DNA of 64,000 nt from Cyclobacteriaceae bacterium (GTDB taxonomy: Bacteria; Bacteroidota; Bacteroidia; Cytophagales; Cyclobacteriaceae), in assembly GCA_013141055.1 (NCBI GenBank), contig JABFRS010000001.1, forward strand, positions 2,290,567 to 2,354,566, written 5' to 3'. A program made the position numbers and the translations under genes. The notes below the pieces were generated by a model. That model saw nothing but the letters and a program-made list of their open reading frames with translations. It was not told the origin of the DNA and did not search any database. This document shows positions 25,725 to 35,117 of this stretch, piece after piece; within the stretch, counting starts at the first letter, position 1, and each line of letters opens with the position of its first letter.

Positions 25725-28700
25725 ATGAAGAAAATTTACCACCTGTTTTGCGTGACGCTCATTCTCGTCACTCATTTGGCTTTTGCACAAGAGCCGAAAA
25801 AAGAAGATAAGCCAGACACCACCAAAAAGGAGAAACCAAAGAAGAAGAAAGACCTTCCGCTGGAGGTAGCCCGCAAAGTTTCAATCAAGTCCAATGAAGG
25901 AACCTGGATGTCACTTGACGTAAGTCCTGATGGGAAAACAATCGCCTTTGATTTTCTTGGAGACATCTTTACAATGCCAATCGCCGGAGGTAAGCCTACT
26001 CAGTTTACAAAAGGAATGGCATTCGATTCTCAGCCAAAGTTCAGTCCGGATGGAACGAAACTTCTTTTCATTTCTGATCGAAGCGGTGGTGAAAACATCT
26101 GGTGGTTTTCAATTGATAAGAAAGATTCTCTTCAAATAACAAAGGGTGCAACAGAACATTACCAATCTGCAGAGTGGACTCCGGATGGAACTTACATTAT
26201 CGGATCACGCGGCACACGAAATTTTAAACTCTGGATGTATCATAAAGACGGAGGCTCCGGTGTACAACTGATCAGTAAACCTGACAATCTTAAAACAGTT
26301 GAACCAGCTTTCGGACCAGACAATCGCTACATATGGTATTCACAAAGAATCGGCGCATGGAATTATAATGCACAGCTTCCACAATATCAGATTGCTGTAT
26401 ATGATCGTGAGAATGGTGAGATTGAAACAAAAACAACACGATACGGGTCGGCTTTTGCTCCAACACTTTCACCAGATGGAAAGTATCTTGTCTATGGATC
26501 ACGTTACAATGATCAAACAGGATTGCTTCTTCGTGATTTGAAATCTGGTGATGAAAAGTGGCTCGCTTATCCGGTTCAAAGAGATGAACAGGAATCAATT
26601 GCTCCTCTCGGAGTTTTGCCTGCCATGTCATTCACACCTGACAGTAAAGAGTTAGTAGCATCGTATGGTGGTAAATTCTACAGAATACCAGTAGCCGGCG
26701 GACCTTCTATTAACATTCCATTTGAAATGGAAACAGAAATGCTCCTGGGACCATTGGTAGAGTTCAAATATCCTATCAAGGACGACAAGGATATGGTTGT
26801 AACGCAGATAAGAAACCCTGTTGTTTCTCCTGATGGAAAACAAATTGCATTCACAGCATTGAATAGATTGTATACAATGGATGTTGCTAACGGAACACCA
26901 AAGCGTGTGACGAATTTTGATTTTACAGAAGCACAACCTTCCTGGAGTCCAGATGGATCACAGTTATTGTGGGCTTCATGGGAAGGTAACGGCGGCCATC
27001 TTTATAAAATAAATTTCAAACTAAAAGGAGCCAAGCCACAGAAATTAACTTCAACGGCTGCATTGTATTCAGATCCTGCCTGGACGTATAAAGGAAATAA
27101 GATCGTGTTCCTGCAGGGAACCTCTTTCAATTTCAAGGAAGATGCAGATCCTGTCACCTTTGCAAGTCAGGAAGAGATTGCGTGGATAAGCGGAGACGGA
27201 GGGAGTGTTAATGTGATTGCTCGTGCAAAAGGCAGAAGCAATCCTCATTTTGTGAAATCAGATGATCGGATTTACTTATACAGTGGCCAAAAAGGATTGA
27301 TCTCTATTCGATGGGATGGTACCGATGAAAAACAACTTGCCAAGATTACCGGAATTATGACTTACGGCTCTATCATCGGAGAGAACAACTGTATGCTTGT
27401 AGAATCAGCAACAGAACCGCAGAGAGAACCTCTGAATGCTGACATCATTAAAATGGCGCCGGAAGGAGACAAGGCTTTTGCTCAGATACATAATGAGATC
27501 TATGTCGTAACGATTCCCAAAACAGGCGGAGAAGTTCCAAAGATCTCTGTTGCTGAGGCAGACAAGGCAGCGTTTCCATCAACGAAGCTGACGAAGTTGG
27601 GCGGAGAATTCCCTAGCTGGAGTGATAACGCAAAGATTGTTTATTACTCATTGGGCAATGCATTCTTCACATACAACCTTGAAGAAGCAAAAGCTAAAGA
27701 GCTGGAGTTGAAGAAAAAGAAAGCTGAAGAGGAAAAGAAAAAAGAAGAAGATGAAAAGAAAAAGGAGGAGGTAAAAAGCGGTGATAAAAAAGATGAACCT
27801 AAAAAAGATGAGAAGAAAGACGAAGGCTACAAGCCCGGAGAAGTTCGCATCAAGGTTACAGTTCAAAAGGATATACCCAACGGAAAACTTTTGCTGCAGA
27901 ATGCCCGCATCATTACGATGAAAGGTGATGAGATTATCGAGAAAGGAGATATCCTGATTGAAAATGCGCGCATTAAGCAAGTTGGAGCAGCAGGCTCGAT
28001 TTCAGTTGATGGTTCTGTTCAGATGGACATGGCTGGCAAAACGATCGTTCCCGGATTTATCGACACTCACTCTCACATGTGGCCAGCATGGGGAATTCAT
28101 AAGAATCAGGTTTGGATTTATGCTGCTAACCTTGCTTATGGCGTAACCGCAACCCGTGATCCACAAACTGCAACTACTGATGTATTAACCTACAGTGATA
28201 TGGTAGAGACAGGTCAGATCATTGGACCGCGTGTCTATAGCACCGGACCAGGCGTGGGATACTGGGCATATAATCTGAAAGATCTTGATCAGGCGAAAGA
28301 TATCCTTAAACAGTATTCAGAATATTATAATACGAAGACGATAAAAATGTACTTAACTGGTAATCGCCAGCATCGTCAATGGATCATTCAGGCCGCGAAA
28401 GAGCAAAAGCTTATGCCTACAACAGAAGGTGGATTGGATTTCAAACTTAACATGACCAATCTGATCGATGGATATTCCGGTCATGAACATTCTTTACCGA
28501 TCTATCCTTTGTATAAGGACCTTACAACTTCACTTGCCCAATCTAAAATGACGTACACACCAACACTTTTGGTTTCATACGGAGGACCATGGGCTGAGAA
28601 TTTTTACTACTCAACGGAAAATGTTAATGGTGATCCAAAATTGAATTACTTCACGCCAAAGTCAGAACTCGATCAGAAATCACGCAGAAGAGGTTCATGG

Positions 28701-29132
28701 TTTATGACAGAAGAGCACGTGTTTCAGGATCATGCTCGATTTGTAAATGAATTGGTTAAAGCCGGCGGAAATGCAGGTGTCGGATCTCATGGGCAGCTTC
28801 AGGGATTGGGATATCATTGGGAAGTTTGGAACATTGCTTCTGGTGGTATGAGCACACACAATGCTCTGAAGGTTGCAACCATCCATGGAGCAAGGGCTCT
28901 TGGTCTTGACGGTGACATTGGAAGCATTGAGTCCGGTAAACTGGCAGACCTGGTAATCCTGGATAAGAATCCATTAGAGAATATCAGGAATACAAATTCT
29001 GTTAATAAAGTTATGAAGAATGGAAGGCTATTCGATGGAGCAACACTGGACGAGGTTTACCCTAATCCACACAAAGCACCATCATTTGGTAATGAGCAGG
29101 CGAGTCCTGTGAATCTTCCTGGGATTAAGTAA
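25725..29132 (+). CDS. secreted TolB-like propeller / amidohydrolase fusion
   Basis: A 1135-residue exported protein with a signal peptide (LFCVTLILVTHLAFAQ) and a Lys-rich stretch directly after it. Residues about 50-650 hold repeated PD40/TolB-type propeller blades (DVSPDGKTIAFDFLGD, KFSPDGTKLLFISDRSGG, PVVSPDGKQIAFTALN, SWSPDGSQLLWASWEG). A Lys/Glu-rich linker covers about 658-702. The amidohydrolase (about 720-1110) has the metal-binding His782-Ser-His784 in DTHSHM, a histidine in YSGHEHSLP and a late GSHGQLQGLGYHWEV. The amidohydrolase/propeller combination is known in Bacteroidota and other phyla; the substrate, possibly a cyclic amide or peptide, is unknown. It is transcribed alone, with its own terminator. 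Confidence 0.92.
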   Translation: MKKIYHLFCVTLILVTHLAFAQEPKKEDKPDTTKKEKPKKKKDLPLEVARKVSIKSNEGTWMSLDVSPDGKTIAFDFLGDIFTMPIAGGKPTQFTKGMAFDSQPKFSPDGTKLLFISDRSGGENIWWFSIDKKDSLQITKGATEHYQSAEWTPDGTYIIGSRGTRNFKLWMYHKDGGSGVQLISKPDNLKTVEPAFGPDNRYIWYSQRIGAWNYNAQLPQYQIAVYDRENGEIETKTTRYGSAFAPTLSPDGKYLVYGSRYNDQTGLLLRDLKSGDEKWLAYPVQRDEQESIAPLGVLPAMSFTPDSKELVASYGGKFYRIPVAGGPSINIPFEMETEMLLGPLVEFKYPIKDDKDMVVTQIRNPVVSPDGKQIAFTALNRLYTMDVANGTPKRVTNFDFTEAQPSWSPDGSQLLWASWEGNGGHLYKINFKLKGAKPQKLTSTAALYSDPAWTYKGNKIVFLQGTSFNFKEDADPVTFASQEEIAWISGDGGSVNVIARAKGRSNPHFVKSDDRIYLYSGQKGLISIRWDGTDEKQLAKITGIMTYGSIIGENNCMLVESATEPQREPLNADIIKMAPEGDKAFAQIHNEIYVVTIPKTGGEVPKISVAEADKAAFPSTKLTKLGGEFPSWSDNAKIVYYSLGNAFFTYNLEEAKAKELELKKKKAEEEKKKEEDEKKKEEVKSGDKKDEPKKDEKKDEGYKPGEVRIKVTVQKDIPNGKLLLQNARIITMKGDEIIEKGDILIENARIKQVGAAGSISVDGSVQMDMAGKTIVPGFIDTHSHMWPAWGIHKNQVWIYAANLAYGVTATRDPQTATTDVLTYSDMVETGQIIGPRVYSTGPGVGYWAYNLKDLDQAKDILKQYSEYYNTKTIKMYLTGNRQHRQWIIQAAKEQKLMPTTEGGLDFKLNMTNLIDGYSGHEHSLPIYPLYKDLTTSLAQSKMTYTPTLLVSYGGPWAENFYYSTENVNGDPKLNYFTPKSELDQKSRRRGSWFMTEEHVFQDHARFVNELVKAGGNAGVGSHGQLQGLGYHWEVWNIASGGMSTHNALKVATIHGARALGLDGDIGSIESGKLADLVILDKNPLENIRNTNSVNKVMKNGRLFDGATLDEVYPNPHKAPSFGNEQASPVNLPGIK

Positions 29133-29151
29133 TTAAATAGAAACTCATCAG

Positions 29152-29192
29152 TCGTCATTGTTTGGTGCGAGCCAGGCAATGACGATTTTTTT
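29152..29192 (+). terminator. Rho-independent terminator after the amidohydrolase gene
   Basis: TCGTCATTG / CAATGACGA, a perfect 9-bp stem with a 16-base loop, followed by seven T. Its T-run touches the 3' end of the convergent TonB receptor gene. Confidence 0.88.
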
Positions 29193-31266
29193 ACTCGGAC
29201 TTTTGTGATTTTAAACGAAGAGCAATTCCTCCAAAATAATTTCTTCTAGAAGAAGCGTTGAAGTAACGGCCACCGACAGCATTCAAATCATTGCCCAGAC
29301 TATATCGTTCATCCAGAGCATTTTCAATTCCCAAAAAGAATTCAAGAGGAAGTTTTCCGGTAAGCTTGTATCCAAACTTTGCGCCAAGCAAAAAATATTG
29401 TGAAGCGTAATCCGTGTTTGCGTCGTTCAAAGGGATACGATCAACATAATGGCTGGTGATATTCAGATAGAAATTCTTTTTGAAAATGATATCAGATCCA
29501 AAAGTTACAATGTAAGGGGCAACGCCTGTTAATGCATTCCCCGAGAAATCATTTCCGGAGGTGATGTAGTTATTGAATCTATAATGATTATATGATAGAC
29601 TTGTGTATAACCGAATATTATTAATGAATGTATTGTGTTGTACTTTGTCAAACTGCTTACTCCAGCTGAGAAAAATTTCGGCACCTTTTTGATCTGTTTT
29701 TCCCGCGTTTATAAAAAAATCAGCACCCGTTGCATCACTTTGAATAACAATCGTCTCATCGAGAATGAAATCGTAGAGTGTAAAAGAGGCATCAAAGGCA
29801 TCCATTACTTTTGTCTTCACCCCAATCTCATAGCTGACTCCTCTTTCAGAATTTAATCCTGAATTAAATGTTGCAGTGGATGGTCTTACTTCTGCCAGAG
29901 TGGGAGGAGAGAATCCACTACTTACACTTCCGTAGATAGAAGTACTTTCTGAAAGCTTTTTTAACAATGCGACCCGTGGAGAAATTACCGGATCAAAATT
30001 TCTTTCCTGAAAGGAAGAAGGTAATGGAGCAATGCGTTCGAATTGATACTTGATAAAATTGATGCTTGTCCCGAGAGTGAGATAAAAATTTGCTGGTAAA
30101 TCAAGGTCAATCTGAGTGAATCCAATAACCAATTCAGAGCGAAGCTTGTCGTCTGTCTGAACATTGCCACGATTTCCGGATAGATTATCATAATCAGTAA
30201 TCGGCGAGAAGAAATGCTGATACTCTGCCCCGAAATTAAGTCTGCCATTTGCAGATGCGATATCAAAAATGAATTTAGTGTTTGTACGCCCTCCCCAATT
30301 TTCCTCCCTCCGTATTTCATAATTTCTGATGGCGGGATTTGTAAAGTCAGTGAAGGAACTGAACGCTCCGATTTGCGTAGACCATTGATCACTCCACTCA
30401 TGTTCGAATGATAATCCCGAATATATTGTGTTGTTGCTGATGGATGCTTTTTGAATAACAGCCCCAGGAGATGCAGGTGATGTTGATGGCCGGGCCTGTT
30501 GAGGATCTGTATCGTATTGGGCTTGCGTTAAACCTCCAGGTGTCTCATAGAATAGTTGGGAGGAAAGAATAGTGCCGGATAGAAAACTTCGGGGACTGAA
30601 ACTATTTTTAAAATCAAATTGAGCTACAAGGCGATTCATTTTGGTTTGCTGTCTGTAACCATCTGATTGCTGATAGCTCAATCGCATATTCATTTGAAAT
30701 TTTTCGGTCGAAACAAGCGAGCCACCTGCCTGAATGTGAAAAAGTCCATAGCTGCCTCCGGTTAAAGAATAGGATAATCCGGCATCTTTTGGTGACGTCA
30801 ATAGAACAACACCTCCGGTACCAGCACCATATAAACTGGCACCAGGACCTTTAATAATTTCTATGCTTCCTATTGAACTGAAATCAAAAAGATTGAGATA
30901 AGTATTTCCTCCTCCATCAGTCAGTGGCAGACCATTCCAGTAGAATTTAACGTTTCTAACGCCAAACGGAGATCGAAGAGAACTTCCGCGAATTGAAAAC
31001 CGATAGCTTCCCGGTGAACGCTCTTCCATTCTTACACCAGGGATCATATTAACGGCTGGAAGAATTGAGACGGGACTAAAGCGATTAAGATCCTGATCTT
31101 TAATGATGCCAATGGCGGCAGGTACTTCCTGAATGTTTCTGTCTGAAGCATAGCCATGAACGACAACCTCATCCAGTTTTCGAATGGTATCTGGTTTAGT
31201 TAAAACTTCCTGCGCAGAAAGATTAATGACTATCAGGGACAGGAAGAAAATCAGATAGCGTGACAT
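29191..31266 (-). CDS. TonB-dependent outer membrane receptor
   Basis: A 691-residue protein with a signal peptide (YLIFFLSLIVINLSAQE) and an N-terminal KLDEVVVHGYASDRNIQEVP, the start of a plug domain (about 25-150; SIEIIKGPGASLYGAGTGGV). A 22-strand-type barrel ends in RRNYFGGIALRLKSQKSE. No CarboxypepD_reg extension and no SusD partner are present, so a siderophore, vitamin or metal-chelate receptor is more likely than a glycan SusC; the ligand is unknown. It starts 8 bases after the ispH stop on the same strand and may be co-transcribed with it. Confidence 0.92.
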   Translation of the reverse strand: MSRYLIFFLSLIVINLSAQEVLTKPDTIRKLDEVVVHGYASDRNIQEVPAAIGIIKDQDLNRFSPVSILPAVNMIPGVRMEERSPGSYRFSIRGSSLRSPFGVRNVKFYWNGLPLTDGGGNTYLNLFDFSSIGSIEIIKGPGASLYGAGTGGVVLLTSPKDAGLSYSLTGGSYGLFHIQAGGSLVSTEKFQMNMRLSYQQSDGYRQQTKMNRLVAQFDFKNSFSPRSFLSGTILSSQLFYETPGGLTQAQYDTDPQQARPSTSPASPGAVIQKASISNNTIYSGLSFEHEWSDQWSTQIGAFSSFTDFTNPAIRNYEIRREENWGGRTNTKFIFDIASANGRLNFGAEYQHFFSPITDYDNLSGNRGNVQTDDKLRSELVIGFTQIDLDLPANFYLTLGTSINFIKYQFERIAPLPSSFQERNFDPVISPRVALLKKLSESTSIYGSVSSGFSPPTLAEVRPSTATFNSGLNSERGVSYEIGVKTKVMDAFDASFTLYDFILDETIVIQSDATGADFFINAGKTDQKGAEIFLSWSKQFDKVQHNTFINNIRLYTSLSYNHYRFNNYITSGNDFSGNALTGVAPYIVTFGSDIIFKKNFYLNITSHYVDRIPLNDANTDYASQYFLLGAKFGYKLTGKLPLEFFLGIENALDERYSLGNDLNAVGGRYFNASSRRNYFGGIALRLKSQKSE

Positions 31267-31274
31267 CAGAATTG

Positions 31275-32492
31275 CTAATATCCCTTTATCACATCCTCTA
31301 CTTCTTTCACATCTGCAAAATATCCTGCGAGCTTGAGCATTACTCTGTCGACGATCGTATCAGGACAGGAGGCGCCACTGGTAAGAACTATGGTTACAGG
31401 AATGCGGTCAGGAATAAATTTATGTGTGACTACTTTTTCTTTTGTGTGATAATTAAAATGGTGGATTTCTTCACCCGACTTTAACTCATCATCTGAATTG
31501 ATAAAGAAAGTCTGGAATTTCCTTTCACACAATTCCACAATATGCGACGTGTTGGAGCTGTTGTAACCACCGACAACAATTGCAAAATCCGCATCGTTCT
31601 TCAGAAGCTCGTAGGTCGCGTCCTGATTGTCATTGGTGGCGTAGCAAAGAGTATCCCGTGTATCGGCGAAATGTTCCTTAACAGCTGATTCACCATATTT
31701 CTGAATCATGGTTTGACGGAAGAAATCAGCAATTGCCTGTGTCTCTGTTGCAAGCATTGTTGTTTGATTGACAACACCTACCTTTTTCAGGTTGACATCC
31801 GGATCGAATCCATCAGAATGCTTGCCCCGGAAATCTTCAAAGAACTCTGCGCGCGATTTGCTTCCAATGATGTAATTACCAAGGTTAATCGCATCCTCCA
31901 TATCACGAACAATAATGGAATGACCATTCACTGCACTATGAGAAAATGTTGCTCTCGTCTCTTCGTGATTGGGCTTGCCGTGAATAATGATCGTGTGTGA
32001 TTCCTTTCCGAGTTTCTCTGCACGATTCCACACCTTCTCAACAAAGGGGCATGTAGTATTATATTTTTGAACTTCAACGCCAATGTCGCTAAGGATCTTT
32101 TCAATTTCGAGTGTTGTTCCAAACGCGGGAATGATGACAATATCTTCCTTGCTGATCTCTTTCCAGGGGATGAACTGAGAACCGTCCGTATCCATGATAA
32201 ACTTGATTCCACGTTCCTGAAGATCACTGTTGACTTCCTGGTTGTGGATCATCTGACTTAGGAGAAATACTTTTTTATCAGGATTTTCCTCTAAAGCACG
32301 ATAGCTGATCTCAATTGCATTTTCAACTCCGTAGCAAAAGCCGAAGTGCCTGGCAATAATAAATCGAACCGGTCCGAAATCCAGAATTGTGGGAGTAAAG
32401 TCTTGCTTTCTCAGATCTTTTGACCTCCGGAATTCTTTGATGCGACCTGTAATGGACGATCGGTAATAAGATGGGATTTCGAATTTTTTGAT
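31275..32492 (-). CDS. ispH: 4-hydroxy-3-methylbut-2-enyl diphosphate reductase, non-standard start
   Basis: The last enzyme of the MEP isoprenoid pathway, an iron-sulfur reductase making IPP and DMAPP. The three cluster cysteines sit in FGFCYGVENAI, TCPFVEKVW and GASCPDTIVD. The first standard start codon in frame (ATG at 32252) lies after the first of these, so a protein from there could not hold its cluster. The frame stays open upstream and reads KKFEIPSYYRSSITGRIKEF and then DFGPVRFIIARHFGFCYGV, the N-terminal extension I recall from Cytophagales IspH. The position where Met would be expected is ATC (32492-32490). No ATG, GTG or TTG is in frame upstream before the stop. A weak -7-like TAACTTTA at 32517-32524 would place the transcript start just ahead of it. 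Translated length would be 405 residues. A base error in the assembly is the main alternative. Confidence 0.88.
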   Translation of the reverse strand: MKKFEIPSYYRSSITGRIKEFRRSKDLRKQDFTPTILDFGPVRFIIARHFGFCYGVENAIEISYRALEENPDKKVFLLSQMIHNQEVNSDLQERGIKFIMDTDGSQFIPWKEISKEDIVIIPAFGTTLEIEKILSDIGVEVQKYNTTCPFVEKVWNRAEKLGKESHTIIIHGKPNHEETRATFSHSAVNGHSIIVRDMEDAINLGNYIIGSKSRAEFFEDFRGKHSDGFDPDVNLKKVGVVNQTTMLATETQAIADFFRQTMIQKYGESAVKEHFADTRDTLCYATNDNQDATYELLKNDADFAIVVGGYNSSNTSHIVELCERKFQTFFINSDDELKSGEEIHHFNYHTKEKVVTHKFIPDRIPVTIVLTSGASCPDTIVDRVMLKLAGYFADVKEVEDVIKGY

Positions 32493-32546
32493 AAAAAGAT
32501 GCTTAACAACTAACCGTAAAGTTAGTGGTTTGTCGGCAGGTGTCGA

Positions 32547-32590
32547 TAAAGAAAAACGACAGACGAAAAAGAGCTTTCCGCCTGTCGTTT
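32547..32590 (-). terminator. terminator after the HtrA / DUF2158-like gene pair
   Basis: On the minus strand AAACGACAG / CTGTCGTTT is a 9-bp stem with an 18-base loop, followed by TTCTTTAT. It starts 8 bases after the stop of the small gene and separates it from ispH. Confidence 0.8.
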
Positions 32591-32598
32591 AGTATGGT

Positions 32599-32772
32599 TC
32601 AGGCTGCTTTTGACAGCTTGTCTTCTTTCACCTTGTTGGTATGAACTTCTTTTGAGTTGATATCAAAAGACTTTACTTCTACCAGATTCTTTTTGAAGTA
32701 CTTAAGCACTTCCATCACTGTTCCGTCAATCTTGCTGCGAACACGTTCGCCTTTTTTAAACAATCTCCTCAT
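32599..32772 (-). CDS. 57-residue DUF2158 (YodC)-like protein
   Basis: A short basic protein starting MRRLFKKGERVRSKIDGTVM and ending in KVKEDKLSKAA. The opening KKGERVRSKIDGTVMEVLKY resembles the SH3-like DUF2158/YodC pattern (hydrophobic-x-x-G-D/E-x-V-x-x-K-x-G-x-x-M-x-V). It lies 12 bases downstream of the HtrA-type protease gene and directly ahead of a terminator, so it is probably the last gene of that transcript. No function is established. Confidence 0.75.
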   Translation of the reverse strand: MRRLFKKGERVRSKIDGTVMEVLKYFKKNLVEVKSFDINSKEVHTNKVKEDKLSKAA

Positions 32773-32784
32773 TCTTATATGGGA

Positions 32785-34278
32785 TTAGATTCGTACTGCA
32801 TAGATATACTCCCGTGGGTAGTTCTCATATATCCCCGAGAAGGTGATCAGGTCACCAGCCTTTTTACTCTTTAGAAAGTCATTTACTTCTTTAGCATTTT
32901 TTACCGTTTTATCGTTGATATGAGTAACGATAAATCCATCTTTCATGTCTGTATAACGTGAAACTTTTCCTTCTTCCAACTTCACTTTTACACCACTGGA
33001 AAGTTCAAGCCCCTTCAAAATCTTATTATCAACATCTTCGAACTTCACACCCAACGAAGCTACAGCATCTTTCTCTACACGCTTGATTGTGCCAAGCTTT
33101 CCTTCACGATTTTTTAATGTTATGGTAAAGATCTTTTCTTTTCCATCGCGATTAACGGTTACAACCACTTTGTCACCGGGATGTTTAAGACCAATATATT
33201 CAATTAATCCTGAACTTGTTCTGATTTTCGTCTGATCCAGCATGATAATTACATCCCCCTTCTGGATACCCGCTTCCTTAGCAGCGCTCATACTTTCCAG
33301 TTCTCCAAAGCCATTTACGTACGCCCCATCATTTACGGCAATGCTGGCTTTATCTTCCAAAGTTTTGACATCCTGAACCTGAATACCAAGCCAACCTCTC
33401 TGAACGACACCATATGATAAGAGATCTTCAACGATCTTGCTCACAATGTTGGACGGTACTGCGAAACCATATCCGGAATATGATCCTGTCGGGCTTGCAA
33501 TGGCTGTATTGATCCCAAGAAGGCCTCCCTGGAGATTCACTAGAGCCCCGCCACTGTTACCTGGATTAATAGCGGCATCGGTTTGAATAAAAGATTCTAT
33601 TGCAGTTCTTGAACCTCTTTGATCCATAGTGCTATTAATGATGTTGATGTTTCTTCCTTTCGCACTGATGATGCCGGCTGTTACAGTAGAATTAAGATTA
33701 AAAGGATTTCCTACCGCTAATACCCATTCTCCGACTTTTGATTGATCCGAATTAACAAAAGACAGAAAAGGCAATTCCTTCTGATTGATTTTCAGAACAG
33801 CGAGATCTGTATCAGTATCGGTGCCAATCACTTCAGCTTTATAAGTACGATCATCCGACAAAGTCACTTCAAGAGCATCCGCTCCCGCAACAACATGATT
33901 GTTGGTTACAATGTATCCATCAGCATTGATGATCACGCCGCTTCCCGAACTTTGACTTGGACCACGTTGCTGCTGACGTGGATTAAAAAAGTATTGAAAA
34001 GGATCTTGTGAATCCTGTTCCCGTGAACTGGCTTGTGCACTGGAAGTAGATTTAATGTGAACTACGGCCTGAGTTACTTTTTCGGCAACTCCGGTGAAAT
34101 CCAATGGAACCGTTTCACCATTTTCATTTACCGTATAAGCAACCTGAGATGAAGGTATGCCTGTAACGTGTTCTATTCTGACGCCTTCCTTATTGTTTGT
34201 GTTAAACCACTGGACACTAACCAGTGTAATGGTGCTGCCTAAAACAGCTGCCAAGATGAGAGATCCAAAACGCTTCAT
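32785..34278 (-). CDS. Do/HtrA-family serine endopeptidase
   Basis: A 497-residue periplasmic protease with an N-terminal signal anchor (LILAAVLGSTITLVSV). The trypsin-like domain has the triad His128 (TNNHVVAGADAL), Asp158 (TDTDLAVLK) and Ser242 (NPGNSGGALVN). Two PDZ domains follow, at about 285-375 and about 400-490. DegP/DegQ relatives degrade or refold misfolded envelope proteins. It probably shares a transcript with the 57-residue protein. No sigma-E-type site was recognised upstream. Confidence 0.95.
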   Translation of the reverse strand: MKRFGSLILAAVLGSTITLVSVQWFNTNNKEGVRIEHVTGIPSSQVAYTVNENGETVPLDFTGVAEKVTQAVVHIKSTSSAQASSREQDSQDPFQYFFNPRQQQRGPSQSSGSGVIINADGYIVTNNHVVAGADALEVTLSDDRTYKAEVIGTDTDTDLAVLKINQKELPFLSFVNSDQSKVGEWVLAVGNPFNLNSTVTAGIISAKGRNINIINSTMDQRGSRTAIESFIQTDAAINPGNSGGALVNLQGGLLGINTAIASPTGSYSGYGFAVPSNIVSKIVEDLLSYGVVQRGWLGIQVQDVKTLEDKASIAVNDGAYVNGFGELESMSAAKEAGIQKGDVIIMLDQTKIRTSSGLIEYIGLKHPGDKVVVTVNRDGKEKIFTITLKNREGKLGTIKRVEKDAVASLGVKFEDVDNKILKGLELSSGVKVKLEEGKVSRYTDMKDGFIVTHINDKTVKNAKEVNDFLKSKKAGDLITFSGIYENYPREYIYAVRI

Positions 34279-34444
34279 AATCTTTCTTTGTGTTTAATAT
34301 TATGTAAAACAGATATTAAAAAATATGCCAATTTGATTTTTCACTGCCTTCCCCACCGGTCAACTTCTCCTTTCTGACAATTTTGCAGACTGCTGTAAAT
34401 ACGAGTATGAATCGAATTTGGTTCTGTTTTTTTGACAGACAGGC

Positions 34445-35029
34445 CTATTTTTTGACCAATTGGCCATTTCTGTATTCATACTCAATGGTAAGATTCCCCT
34501 GCTCGTCATACCACTTTGATATACCCTCCCGCAATCCGTTTTTGTAAACACCTTCTTCCATCAGCTTGCCGGTTTCGTAATATACCTTTGTGGTTCCTTC
34601 CTGCTTTCCGTTTTGATAGAAGCGCTCTTCTTTCAGGTTAGAGTAATGGTATTCCCGGTATTCGCCATGACGGACATCATTCCGGTACGTGCATTTCTTT
34701 ATCAATTGGTTGCCATCATTAAACTCAAGATAAAGCCCCTCTTTTTTATCATTGACATAGTTCGTCAATGTCTTTAACAGATGAGTCTGACCTGTAGAAT
34801 ACGTTGCCCATGAACTTTCTTTCTTCCCATCCTTAAGATACCCACTGCTGATTACGATGCCATTGCCGTTTTTCTCTTCGGTATATTGAAGCTCAGAATC
34901 TTTGGAAGGTTTTAATTCTGAAGAAACGGATTCAATCTCTTCAGAGTCGTTGGAATTTTTCTGATCAGATTGATCTTTTCCGCAACCATACAGAGAAAGG
35001 ATCAGGCAAAACAAAAGTGTTTTTTTCAT
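34445..35029 (-). CDS. YwqK/MORN-repeat lipoprotein
   Basis: A protein of about 194 residues with a lipobox (LSLYGC, Cys16) and an acidic Ser-rich linker. At least five MORN-variant repeats of the YwqK type follow, such as GYLKDGKKESSWATYSTGQ, RNDVRHGEYREYHYSNL, YQNGKQEGTTKVYYETGKL and YKNGLREGISKWYDEQGNL. The label 'toxin-antitoxin system YwqK family antitoxin' is common for this fold but no toxin is adjacent, so that role is not supported. The start is set at the ATG opening the lipoprotein signal; an upstream in-frame ATG adds 25 atypical residues. Confidence 0.85.
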   Translation of the reverse strand: MKKTLLFCLILSLYGCGKDQSDQKNSNDSEEIESVSSELKPSKDSELQYTEEKNGNGIVISSGYLKDGKKESSWATYSTGQTHLLKTLTNYVNDKKEGLYLEFNDGNQLIKKCTYRNDVRHGEYREYHYSNLKEERFYQNGKQEGTTKVYYETGKLMEEGVYKNGLREGISKWYDEQGNLTIEYEYRNGQLVKK

Positions 35030-35117
35030 GTTGCTGGGGGCTAAGAAAATGCGACCGGGATAGATGACCATATTATTATAAATTGCTGAAATAACGGCAT
35101 ACAATTTAATAGAAGAA

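Noticed and set aside
34445-35029. Toxin-antitoxin module (YwqK 'antitoxin')
   Set aside because: The protein is an exported lipoprotein and no toxin gene is adjacent.
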